Assembly: GCF_001839655.2 (NCBI RefSeq)
Contig: NZ_CP056087.1
Span: forward strand, 5,012,638-5,076,637
Length of the DNA: 64,000 bases
Reading direction: 5' to 3'
From: Pseudomonas argentinensis
GTDB taxonomy: Bacteria; Pseudomonadota; Gammaproteobacteria; Pseudomonadales; Pseudomonadaceae
Below, piece after piece: positions 54,368 through 63,676 of this stretch. The notes beneath the pieces are model-generated. The model was given only the letters and a program-made list of their open reading frames with translations, did no database searches and was not told the DNA's origin. The position numbers and the translations under genes were made by a program. The first letter of the stretch is position 1. The number at the start of each line of letters is the position of its first letter.

Positions 54368-55378
54368 CAGTGGTACCCCTGATCCGGCGTGACCTTGCCG
54401 CGGAACACGTAGTAGCTCCAGGCGGTGTAGACGAGGATGATCGGGATGATCAGCAGCGCGCCGACCAGCGCGAAGCCTGGCTTTGCGGCGGCGCGGCGGC
54501 CTGCCAAATGGTCAGCGAGCCGGGCACGATATTCGGCCACAGGCTGATGCCCAGGCCGCTGTAGCCGAGGAAGATCAGCGCCAGGGTCAGCACGAACGGC
54601 TTGCTGTTGTCGTAGTTGGCCACCGAGCGCAGCAGGTAGAAGAAGCTCGCCAGCACCAGCAGCGGCACCGGGGCGAACCACAGCAGGTTGGGGAAGGTGA
54701 ACCAGCGCTCGCGATGCTCGCCTGGGACAGCGGTGTCCACAGGCTGACGATGCCGATCACCGCCAGCAGCGCGAGGGCCAGGGGCCGGGCCAGGTCGTGC
54801 ATCTGCTTTTGCAGGCGACCTTCGGTTTTCATGATCAGCCAGGTGCAGCCGAGCAGCGCATAGGCGGCGATCAGCCCCAGGCCGCTGAACAGCGGAAACG
54901 GCGCCAGCCAGTCCAGCGAGCCGCCGGCGAAGGCGCGTCCCTCCACCGGAATGCCTTCGATAAAGGCGCCCAGCGCTACGCCCTGGAAGAAGGTCGCGGC
55001 GATGGAGCCGCCAATGAACGCCTTGTCCCAGATATGCCGCTTGTGGTCCTTGGCCTTGAAGCGAAACTCGAAGGCCACGCCGCGAAACACCAGGCCCAGC
55101 AGCATGAACATCAGCGGCAGGTAGAGGGCGCTGAGTACCACCGAGTAGGCCAGCGGAAAGGCCGCGAACAGCCCGGCGCCGCCGAGTACCAGCCAGGTTT
55201 CGTTGCCGTCCCACACGGGGGCCACGGTGTTCATCATCACGTCGCGCTCGCCCTTGTCGGGCACCAACGGGAAGAGGATGCCGATGCCCAGATCGAAGCC
55301 GTCCATGATCACGTACATCATCACGCCAAAGACGATGATCACCGCCCAGATGATCGACAGATCGATACCCATGTTCAT
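54367..55378 (-). pseudogene. cioB: cyanide-insensitive terminal oxidase subunit II CioB (two frameshifts as sequenced)
   Basis: CioB/CydB is the second membrane subunit of the bd-type quinol oxidase that reduces O2 even with cyanide present. The reading frame MNMGIDLSIIWAVIIVFGVMMYV runs intact to ...LWTPLSQAS, then continues in another frame (RWFTFPNLLWFAPVPLLVLASF...SIWQAAAPPQSQ-like) and finishes in a third (GFALVGALLIIPIILVYTAW ... TPDQGYH). Adding one base near 54710 and one near 54480 restores a normal protein of about 337 residues. Both gaps sit at or beside short G/C runs. It is either a recent double frameshift or sequence error. The start overlaps the cioA stop (ATGA). Confidence 0.85.
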
Positions 55379-56816
55379 GCCCTCCCGTTCGCTTCGACGC
55401 CGCCATGATCACCGTCGTGCAGGCCCTCCTTGGGCGCCGACAGTGGCCGTGCCGGGGTATGCCGGGTACCCGGCCCGCCTTCGTGCTGGTGATCGCCCTC
55501 ACCGGTGACCGGCCCCTTGCGCACCAGGCGCATCACGTAGCCGAAGCCGGCGCCGAACACCGCGAAGTACACCACCACGAACAGCACCAGGGTCAGGCCC
55601 AGTTGCGCGGCGCTGTGGGCCGACACGCCATCGGCGGTGCGCATGATGCCGTAGACCACCAGGGCTGGCGGCCGATCTCGGTGGTGAACCAGCCGGCGAG
55701 AATGGCGATCAGCCCGGACGGGCCCATCCACAGGCAGAAGTACAGGAACGGACGCGACCGGTAGAGGCTGCCGCGCCAGCGCAGCCACAGGCTCCACACG
55801 CCGGCGAGGATCATCAGCAGGCCCATGGCGACCATCACCCGGAACGACCAGAACACGATGGTCGAGTTGGGCCGATCCTCCCTGGCGAATTCCTTGAGCG
55901 CCGGCACCTGCTTGTCCAGGCTGTGGGTGAGGATCAGGCTGCCCAGGTATGGATCTCGAGCTTGAAGCGGGTTTCCTCGCGCTCCATGTCCGGCCAGCCG
56001 AAGAGGATCAGCGGCGTCGGCTCACCGGAGCTGTTGTCCCAGTGGCCTTCGATAGCGGCGATCTTCGCCGGCTGGTGCTCCAGGGTATTGAGGCCGTGGA
56101 AGTCGCCGATCACCGCCTGGATCGGGGCGACCAGCAGGGCCATCCACAGCGCCATGGAGAACATCTTGCGCATCGCCGGGGTGTCGCGCCCGCGCAGCAG
56201 GTGCCAGGCCGCCGAGGCGCCGACGAAGAACGCGTGGCGAGAAACGCGGCGGTGGCCATATGTGCCAGGCGGTAGGGGAAGGACGGGTTGAACACCACCG
56301 CGAACCAGTCCACCGGGATCACCCGGCCGTCGACGATCTCGAAGCCCTGGGGCGTCTGCATCCAGCTATTGGAGGCGAGAATCCAGAAGGTCGAGATCAG
56401 CGTGCCGACCGCCACCATCACCGTCGAGAAGAAGTGCAGCCCCGGCCCCACGCGGTTCCAGCCGAACAGCATGACGCCGAGAAAACCCGCTTCGAGGAAG
56501 AACGCGGTGAGCACCTCGTAGGCCAGCAGCGGCCCGGTGACCGAGCCGGCGAAATCCGAGAAGGCGCTCCAGTTGGTGCCGAACTGGTAGGCCATCACCA
56601 GGCGGAGACCACGCCCATGCCGAAGTTGACCGCGAAGATCTTCACCCAGAAGTGGTAGAGATCGCGGTAGACCGTTTGCCCGGTCTTCAGCCACAGGCCT
56701 TCGAGCACCGCCAGGTAACTGGCCAGGCCGATGGTGATGGCAGGAAAGATGATGTGAAAGGAAATGGTGAAGGCGAACTGGATGCGCGCAAGATCCAAAG
56801 CCTCTAGGCCGAACAT
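55375..56816 (-). pseudogene. cioA: cyanide-insensitive terminal oxidase subunit I CioA (four frameshifts as sequenced)
   Basis: CioA/CydA carries the haems of the bd-type oxidase. It starts MFGLEALDLARIQFAFTISF and the protein matches P. aeruginosa CioA throughout, but four single-base losses break it. They are near 56602 (after FAVNFGMGVVS), 56235 (after MATAAFLAT), 55951 (after FKLEI) and 55660 (after TEIGRQPW). Correcting all four gives about 481 residues with conserved haem ligands and no other damage. The C-terminal extension (PVTGEGDHQHEGG...) is histidine/glycine-rich. Nonsense and radical substitutions are absent, which argues for very recent damage or sequencing error. Confidence 0.87.
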
Positions 56817-56864
56817 GGACGTGCCCCTCGATAGGATTTAACGGTTATCGACTTCTTGTAAGCC

Positions 56865-57013
56865 GCCTCTAAAAACTACCTGCGTTGTCATCACTGCGTT
56901 TAAAAACAAGCTCGTATGCGAGTCCAATCAAAATGCTCATTTACAACTCGTAAACTCCGCTTTCTCGCTTGTTTTTGCCTTGTGCTGACTACCTCGCCTA
57001 CGTTTTTAGAGGC
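56865..57013. mobile_element. MITE-like inverted-repeat element between cioA and its Anr box
   Basis: The ends GCCTCTAAAAAC (56865-56876) and GTTTTTAGAGGC (57002-57013) are perfect inverted repeats. AAAAACAAGC near 56904 pairs with GCTTGTTTTT near 56967, and TTTAC...GTAAA lies at the centre, so the 149-base element can fold into one long stem. No ORF is present. Confidence 0.65.
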
Positions 57014-57057
57014 GCCTTGTTATGCGTGTATCGCAGACAGCCAAGGCGAAAGGCGCC

Positions 57058-57071
57058 TTGATCTGGATCAA
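57058..57071. promoter_or_regulatory. perfect Anr (FNR-type) box upstream of cioA
   Basis: TTGAT-CTGG-ATCAA is an exact match to the Anr/Fnr consensus. P. aeruginosa cioAB is known to be repressed by Anr at low oxygen. The box is 242 bases from the cioA start, with the inverted-repeat element in between, and 206 bases from the divergent TonB receptor gene. Confidence 0.75.
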
Positions 57072-57276
57072 TCGATCGACTCAAGATTACGCCTCGCCGC
57101 GCCACTTACCAGCGTGGCCGGATGCCGCGCGACAGGCTGTCGCTGTGGCGTTGTGACTTAGTTCGCGGGCTTGGCGCGAACGTGCGCGTTATCGGATGAA
57201 GGGCAGAATGGCCTGGCGCGCGCGGGCGCCGTCCTACCCGCGCGATCCAAACGCCGCCCCACGGAGAACCACCCCA

Positions 57277-59433
57277 ATGCCCTGCCCGCCCCCGTTCGCC
57301 CTGCGCCCACGTCACCTGCTGGCTGCCAGCCTGCTGGGCGCGGCACTGCCTGTCGCCCATGCCGAGACCGCGACAGGCAGTCTGCAGCTCGAAGGCGTGC
57401 AGGTTACCGAGCAGGCACTGACCGAGCAGCAGGCGGCCGAAGAGCAACTCAAGCAGGTACCGGGTGGTACCAACCTGGTGGATATGCAGCGTGTCGAGCA
57501 GGGCCGCGTGGCCGGCAATGCCGATGTGCTGGCCTACCAGCCAGGCGTGTATGCGCAGTCGCCGGGCAACGAGGGCATCAAGGTCGCCATCCGCGGTTCG
57601 GGCATCAACCGCGGCACCGGCTCCCACGCTTCCGGCAACCACATCATGCTCGACGGTTTGCCGCTGACCGGCTCGGGCGGAACCCCCTACGAGCTGCTCG
57701 AACCTTTGTGGATAAGCCGCGCCGAAGTGCTGCGCGGCGCCAATGGTTTCGACAAGGGCTCGCTGGCCCTGGGCGGCGCCATCGACTACATCACCCGCAC
57801 CGGCCGCGATGCCGACAGGCTGCAACTGCGTTATGAAGCCGGCAGCCACGGTTACCAGAAGCGCAGCATCAGCTCCGGCCAGGTGCTGGGGGATTTCGAT
57901 TACTACATCAACGTCACCGACAGCCGCTACGACGGTTATCAAGACCACGCTTCGGGCAAAGGCCAGGGCGTGGCTGCCAACCTCGGCTATCGCCTCAACG
58001 ACAACCTGGAAACGCGCTTCTACCTGCGCTACCGGGAGACCGAGCACCAGGCACCGGGCCGTCTGACGAAAGCGCAGATCGAGCATGACCCGCGCGCGGC
58101 CGCCGCCAACAACCTGCGTATCGATGCGCACCGCGACCAACCCGGCAGCACCTGGCTGGCCAACAAGACCACCTGGCAGATCGATGACGACTCGACGCTG
58201 GTGGCCGGCCTGGCCTACCACCACTACCCGATGGATATCGTCGAGAACAGCTCGCCCAACGGCAACACCTACCGGGTGCGCGTGGACTACAGCGATGTCA
58301 GCGGCACCCTGACCTACACCCGTCGCCACAGCCTGTTCGGCCTCGACAGCAGCACCACCCTCGGCTTTCGCAGCACCACCAACCTGCCGAGCAGCAAGTC
58401 CAAGGAAAATGCCGCATTACCGATCAGCGTCGGCGGCACCGATTACCCGGCCGGCACCCTGATGCGCGCCTACGAGCATCTGGGTTCGGACAACGTGCTG
58501 CATATCGGCAACGAAACCGAGCTGGCCCCCGACCTGTGGCTGACCACTGGCCTGGCACTGATCTACACCCGCCGTGAAGTGCAGGTGAGCCGGCCGGCCA
58601 CCGACGACACGCTCAGCGAACACACCTGGGATTACGCGCCGCGTATCGGCCTGCGTTACCAGCTCAATCCGGACGTGCAGGTGTACGGCAATATCAGCCG
58701 CTCGGTGGAGCCGCCCCACGCCTGGTCGATGCTCTGGAGTTCGCCACTGCGCTTCCCGAACAGTAACCAGCCCTACAGCGCTCGCCAACGCGCGCCGATC
58801 TCGCTGGATAACCAGACGGCGACCACCTTCGAAATCGGCGGGCGCGGCGACTCGGCACTGGGTCAGTGGGATGCCGCCTATTACTACTCGCTGGTGCGCC
58901 ATGAACTGCTCACCGTGCCGGTGGAGAGCAACGTGTTCTCCGAGGCCAACGCCAGCCCGACCATCCACCAGGGCATCGAACTGGGCCTCGACAGCCCGCT
59001 CTGGGACGGCGGCGCGGCCGGCGCCCTGGCCCTACGCCAGGCCTACACCTTTAGCGACTTCCACTACCGCGATGACGCGGCCTTCGGCGACAACCGCCTG
59101 CCCGGTCTGCCCCGCCACTACTACCAGGCCGAACTGCGCTACAGCCTGCCGAACGGTTTCTACGCCGGCCTCAATACCCAGTACGCCTCGAAGGTCGCGG
59201 TGGATTACGCCAACTCCTACTACGCCGATGCCTACGCCATCTTCGGTGCGACCCTGGGCTACGCCTCGCCGAAGGACGACTGGCAGACCTGGCTGGACCT
59301 GCGCAACCTGACCGACAAGCGCTACGCCGCCACCGTCACGCCGGGCTACAACGACAACGGCGCCGACATTGCCCGTTCGACGCCGGGCGATGGTTTCGGG
59401 GCGTTCGTGGGCGTGTCGTACAGTTTCCATTGA
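57277..59433 (+). CDS. TonB-dependent outer-membrane receptor
   Basis: The 718-residue protein has a signal peptide (LRPRHLLAASLLGAALPVAHA|ET). A plug domain (about residues 55-170, with PGVYAQSPGNEGIKVAIRG and the VLRGANGFDKGSLALGGAIDYITRTG motif) precedes a 22-strand-type barrel. It has no extra N-terminal signalling (STN) domain. ATG 57277 has GGAGA upstream. The last residues are YSFH, a histidine in place of the usual terminal aromatic residue. No Fur box was found in front of it. The ligand (siderophore, metal or vitamin) cannot be told from the sequence. It converges with the FecA-like gene. Confidence 0.88.
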   Translation: MPCPPPFALRPRHLLAASLLGAALPVAHAETATGSLQLEGVQVTEQALTEQQAAEEQLKQVPGGTNLVDMQRVEQGRVAGNADVLAYQPGVYAQSPGNEGIKVAIRGSGINRGTGSHASGNHIMLDGLPLTGSGGTPYELLEPLWISRAEVLRGANGFDKGSLALGGAIDYITRTGRDADRLQLRYEAGSHGYQKRSISSGQVLGDFDYYINVTDSRYDGYQDHASGKGQGVAANLGYRLNDNLETRFYLRYRETEHQAPGRLTKAQIEHDPRAAAANNLRIDAHRDQPGSTWLANKTTWQIDDDSTLVAGLAYHHYPMDIVENSSPNGNTYRVRVDYSDVSGTLTYTRRHSLFGLDSSTTLGFRSTTNLPSSKSKENAALPISVGGTDYPAGTLMRAYEHLGSDNVLHIGNETELAPDLWLTTGLALIYTRREVQVSRPATDDTLSEHTWDYAPRIGLRYQLNPDVQVYGNISRSVEPPHAWSMLWSSPLRFPNSNQPYSARQRAPISLDNQTATTFEIGGRGDSALGQWDAAYYYSLVRHELLTVPVESNVFSEANASPTIHQGIELGLDSPLWDGGAAGALALRQAYTFSDFHYRDDAAFGDNRLPGLPRHYYQAELRYSLPNGFYAGLNTQYASKVAVDYANSYYADAYAIFGATLGYASPKDDWQTWLDLRNLTDKRYAATVTPGYNDNGADIARSTPGDGFGAFVGVSYSFH

Positions 59434-59529
59434 TCCTGGTGCCCTGCCCCAAAGCCTGGATGGATAGGCGCCCCGGGCAGCGCGTACATAGCGCTGCTTC
59501 TCGGTGTGCGCCGAGCGGCCGCCCCTTGC

Positions 59530-61929
59530 TCAGAAATCTAGGGTGGCCGATACCTTGAGCGTACGTGGCTCGCCCTGGGTCAGGTAGCCGCCATTGGTGG
59601 AGGCCCAATAGTCCTTGCCTGCCACATTTTCCACGCCGGCACGCAGCGTCACACCTCGCTGCTCGACCTTGAACGCGTAGCGGGCACCAAGATCAACACG
59701 CGTCCAGGCGGGGATGCTGTAGTTATTGGCCGAGTCGTAGAACTGCCCACCGGTACGCAGCAGCAAACCGTTGAGGGCCAGACCGGGAACACCCGGAACG
59801 TCCCAGTCCGCGCCGAGGTTGAACTGGAACTCGGGGACACCCACAGCGCGGTTACCCTCGGTGCCACTGACGCCACCGCTTAATTGAGAGTCGATCCAGG
59901 TGCCCCCGGCCAGCAAACGCAGGCCAGACATGGGCTCACCAAATACACTCAGTTCGACGCCTGGTTACGCTGTTGTGCGTCCACACGGTAGTTGCCATCG
60001 CCACCTAATACACCCTGAGGTAACTCGATGCGATAGACACCGAGGCTTCCACCGTAGACGCCCCAGTCCAACTTTATGCCAGCCTCGGTCTGTTTGGCTC
60101 GATAGGGTGCGAACACCTCGTTGCGATTATTGGCGGTAGCCGGAGCAGTCTGCCCTTGCTGCAACGACTCGATGCGGTTGGCATAGAGCGAGAGGTATTC
60201 GGTTGGTTTCACCACCAGCCCATAGGCCGGCGTGGTGATGCTTTCCTGGTAGTTGGCGGTACGTGACCGATCAAGCGCGCTCCAGGCATCCGAGCCAATC
60301 GACTGTCGGCGAGCGCCCAGCGTCAGCACGCGGTCATCGAGAAAGCCCAACGTCTCGGAGACTGCCAGGCTGCGGTTCTGCACCTTGGCCGTGGTCTTGG
60401 GATCATGGATGTCGCCTGCACGGGTGGTGGCAACCGGCTCGGCTACATCGACTGGATCATAGAGATTGCCGAAACGTCGGCTGCCTGCAGCCGTGGATTC
60501 GTAGGCGTTTCTCTTTTCCGTCCACAGGCCGTTCACTGCCAGGTTGAGTTGGTGGCTCACCGAGCCCGTATTGAAGCTGCCACGCAGCCCAGCCAGCGCA
60601 CTGAGATTCTCCTGATCGAGCGGCGAATACAGCCGTCCGACACGCGCCGAGCCATCGAGCGCATTCACGTAGGTTGATCCATAAATGCCATTCTCGCGGG
60701 TGTACTTGCCGCCGGCGGCCATATACGCGGTCCAGTGATCGCTGAGGTCGTACTCGGCGTTGACCATCCCATAGGTATCTTCCAGCTGTGACCAGCTCCA
60801 GGGTTGCGCATAGTTACCCTTGGCGTCCGGCGCTTTGGGTTTTTGCCGCCAAGCCTGGTGGTCAGCGTGTTCGTGTCCAGATACACCGGGGATCGCCCTT
60901 CGTTGACCCGCTGTTTTTGGTAACCGAAATCGGTCGAGACCCGCAACCTGTCACCGCGGTAATCGAGGCCGACTGCTGCCAGGGTGAAGTGTTTGCTCTC
61001 GTTGTCGATGGCGCTCTCGCCTTCACGCTTGGCCAGGTTGACGCGCACGCCGAACCGGTTGTCCTCGCCGAAACGCTGGCCAAGGTCGATGTGCGTACCG
61101 ATCCGACTGTCGCTGCCGTAATCCATGGTAATGCTTCGGGTCGGCGTGTCTTCGGCATGCTTGGACACGACGTTGATCGCCCCACCGATGCCGCTACCTC
61201 CAGGCGCAAAACCATTGAGAAAAGCATTGGCGCCCTTGAATACCTCGACCCGCTCGACCGACTCGGCCGAAATGATTTGCCGGGGCAGAATGCCGTAGAG
61301 GCCATTGAAGGCGATATCGTCGCTGTACAGCTGGAAGCCGCGAATCACGAACACTTGCGAAAAGTTGCCGAAGCCATAGGACTGCCGCACCGCCGAGTCG
61401 CTGTTGAGCACGTCACCCAGGCTCTGCGCCTGGCGATTCTTGATCAGGTCGGAGGTATAACTGTTGAAGCTGAACGGCACATCCTGCATATCCTGATTGC
61501 CCAGCATGCCGATCCGCGCGCCACGGGCGACCTGGCCACCGGCGTACTCGACCGGTAGATCCAGGCGCCGTCCGCCTGACCGCTCACGGTGGTGGCATCG
61601 AGTTGCAGCGAGCTGGCGTCACTGCTCAGCGGTACCAGGCTGACCGTGCCGTCGGCGCCGATCAGGTAGCTCAGGCCGCTGCCCTGCAACAGCCGCTGCA
61701 GGCCTTCGTCGACCGTGTAATCGCCTTTCAGAGCCGGCGCCTGGCGCTCGTCGGGGGTCAGGCTGGCATCGTAGAGCAGGCGCACGTTGGCCTGCTCGGC
61801 GAAATCGGTCAGCGCCGCGTCGAGCGGCTGGGCTGGAAGATCGAACTCCAGAGCCGAAGCGCTGGTGGCGGTGAGCAACAGGTGGGCAGTGGCGATGGCT
61901 GGCCAGAGGGGAGTACGCGTGAGGCGCAT
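59530..61929 (-). pseudogene. FecA/FpvA-like TonB receptor with signalling domain (three frameshifts as sequenced)
   Basis: A TonB-dependent transducer of the FecA/ferrisiderophore type begins MRLTRTPLWPAIATAHLLLT (signal peptide). An STN signalling domain (FDLPAQPLDAALTDFAEQA..., about residues 28-100) is followed by plug (DVPFSFNSYTSDLIKNRQAQ) and barrel, ending with the expected aromatic (KVSATLDF). Single-base losses near 61560 (GAW|DLPVEYAGG), 60832 (GGKNPK|APDAKGN) and 59960 (RNQ|GVELSVFGEP) break the frame. Restoring them yields about 800 residues with no other defect. It is the last gene of fecI-fecR-fecA. Confidence 0.85.
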
Positions 61930-62063
61930 GCTGGATTTCCTGTGTTCTGCATAAGGTCATGCGAAGAAGTCGCATTTGCAGAGAGGAAGACGAAGCAACC
62001 GCAGATTTCTGAACCGCTAACCTGATTATTTTCCAGGATACCCGCACATGGCCCAGCCTCGGC

Positions 62064-63011
62064 TCATGCGCGACTGACCAGCAGCAACCCGGGCAGGCGC
62101 ACCAGGCGCACCGGCAGGGCGCTTTCGATGGCGCGCAGTACGGCCTGGGGATCGTCGTGGGCGAACACACCGGTAACCTTGAGCTCGCGCACGCTGGCGT
62201 CGAGAAAGATCACTCGCTGGCGCTGGCTGCGCTCCAGCGCGGCGAACACCTCGCCCAGCGGCTGGGCGCGAAACACCAGTTTGCCGCGCTGCCAGGCCAA
62301 CTGCTGGCGGGCATCCAGCGGCTGCACCGCCTGCAGCTGATCGCCGCTCCAGCGCACCTGCTGGTTGACGCCCACTGGCAATGGCCGGTTCGAGGCATCG
62401 CTGGCCTGTACCTGCCCTTCGGTCACCGCCAGCACCACATCGCGGCCATCGTAGTCGACATCGAAACGCGTGCCGGTGACCCGGATGCGCGCCGGCCCCG
62501 CCTCGACGATAAACGGGCGATTGGCATCCTTGGCGACCTGCAAATCCACCTCGCCGCGATACAGGCGCACTTCCCGGCGCCCGTCGCCCAGCGTCCAGTC
62601 CAGCGCCGTGGCGCCATTGAGGGTGAGATCGAACCGTCATCCAGTTCGAGGGTGCGCACTTCACCCGGCGCCGTCGCCACGTCGGCGTACCAGCCCAGCC
62701 AGGCGCCCTGGGGCAGCCACAGGGCCAGCAGCAACAGTGCGGCGCTCGCGCAGTGGTACGCTCCAGCGCAGAGCACGGCGACGGCGCGGCGGCTGGGGGG
62801 CTTGCGCGGCGACGGGCTGCACGGTGGCCGGCGGCTGCACCTGACCCAGCAACGCCCACAACCGGTCCACCTCACGGGCAGCCTGTTCATGGGCCGGCGA
62901 GCGCTCGCGCCAGGCTTTGGCAGCCAGGTGGTCGGCCGCCGTGGCGCGCCCCGAATGCAGCAGCACCTGCCATTCCCTGGCCTGGGCGAGAAGTGAGGAA
63001 TCGGTGTTCAC
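62064..63011 (-). pseudogene. FecR family anti-sigma/sigma-regulator (two frameshifts as sequenced)
   Basis: FecR-type proteins sit in the inner membrane, receive the signal from the receptor's STN domain and control the ECF sigma factor. The GTG start 63011 overlaps the sigma gene stop (GTGA). The N-terminal DUF4880-like part reads LLAQAREWQVLLHSGRATAA. A membrane segment (ASAALLLLALWLPQGAWLGW) and the FecR domain (RLYRGEVDLQVAKDANRPF; VTGTRFDVDYDGRDVVLAVTEG) follow. The frame changes around the G6 tract 62795-62800 (one base extra) and near 62630 (one base short). The corrected length is about 315 residues, normal for the family. Confidence 0.8.
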
Positions 63012-63545
63012 GGCATCAAATCCATCTTCTGCTGGCAGTGTTCGAGGGCCTTGAGGATATAGCGCCCGGCCATGCTTTCGGAAACACCGAGACGCTGGCC
63101 GATTTCCTTTTGGGTCAGGCCGTCCAGGCGATTCCACAGCAGCGCCTGGCGCAGGCGAGGCGGCAGGTCCTGGAGAATGCCCTGCAGGCGACCAAGCTGC
63201 TGTACGTCGCCGACGATCTGTTCGGGGCCGGGTTGCTCCGACACCAGCTCCACCGAGACATCTTCCTGCACCGGGCGAGCCTGCTGCTGGCGCCGATGAT
63301 CGATCACCAGGTTGCGCGCGATGCGATACAGGAACGCCCGCAGGTTGCCCACTTCGTCGCTGCCGCGGCGCTGGAAGCGCAACCAGGTTTCCTGATGCAA
63401 GTCTGCCGCCAGCTCGCTGCACTTTACCTGTCGCGTCAGAAAACGCAGCAGCTCGCCGGCATGGCGCTGGAACTGGCCGTCTCGGGCATCAGGATCGTGG
63501 GGCGGCGCACTCGGGAATCTCGTGCAGGGAGAGGGTTGCGAACAT
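63008..63545 (-). pseudogene. FecI-type ECF sigma factor (one frameshift near the N-terminus as sequenced)
   Basis: This is an iron-starvation ECF sigma factor. ATG 63545 opens MFATLSLHEIPECAA. One extra base in the GGGG run 63499-63502 then breaks the frame, after which HDPDARDGQFQRHAGELLRF continues. Region 2 (ADLHQETWLRFQRR; NLRAFLYRIARNLVIDHRRQ) and region 4 (LPPRLRQALLWNRLDGLTQKEI...VSESMAGRYILKALEHC) are intact. An uninterrupted frame exists only from 63400 and would lack part of region 2. The corrected length is about 178 residues. A near-consensus Fur box precedes it. Confidence 0.8.
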
Positions 63546-63553
63546 ATATCCGC

Positions 63554-63568
63554 TGGTAATTATTTTCA
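63554..63568 (-). promoter_or_regulatory. Fur box upstream of fecI
   Basis: Read on the minus strand, TGAAAAT-A-ATTACCA matches the 7-1-7 Fur consensus TGATAAT-N-ATTATCA at 12 of 14 positions, nine bases before the sigma factor start. This fits iron-repressed expression of fecIRA. Confidence 0.65.
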
Positions 63569-63676
63569 ACAACACCCGCCAGCCGGCGCTGACCGGTGAT
63601 CCGCCGGCTCCTGGCCCAGGTAATCAGCGGATTAGCGTTCAACAGCGGGGCGCCCGCGCGGTGCCCGCTCCGTCAC

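Noticed and set aside
54450..55502. A 350-residue arginine-rich protein overlapping cioB
   Set aside because: Only its last 90 residues are real (CioB after the first frameshift). The rest is a shadow frame.
61444..61929. A stand-alone 161-residue protein with an STN domain
   Set aside because: The last third is the out-of-frame reading of the FecA-like receptor. One missing base near 61560 joins it to the next frame.
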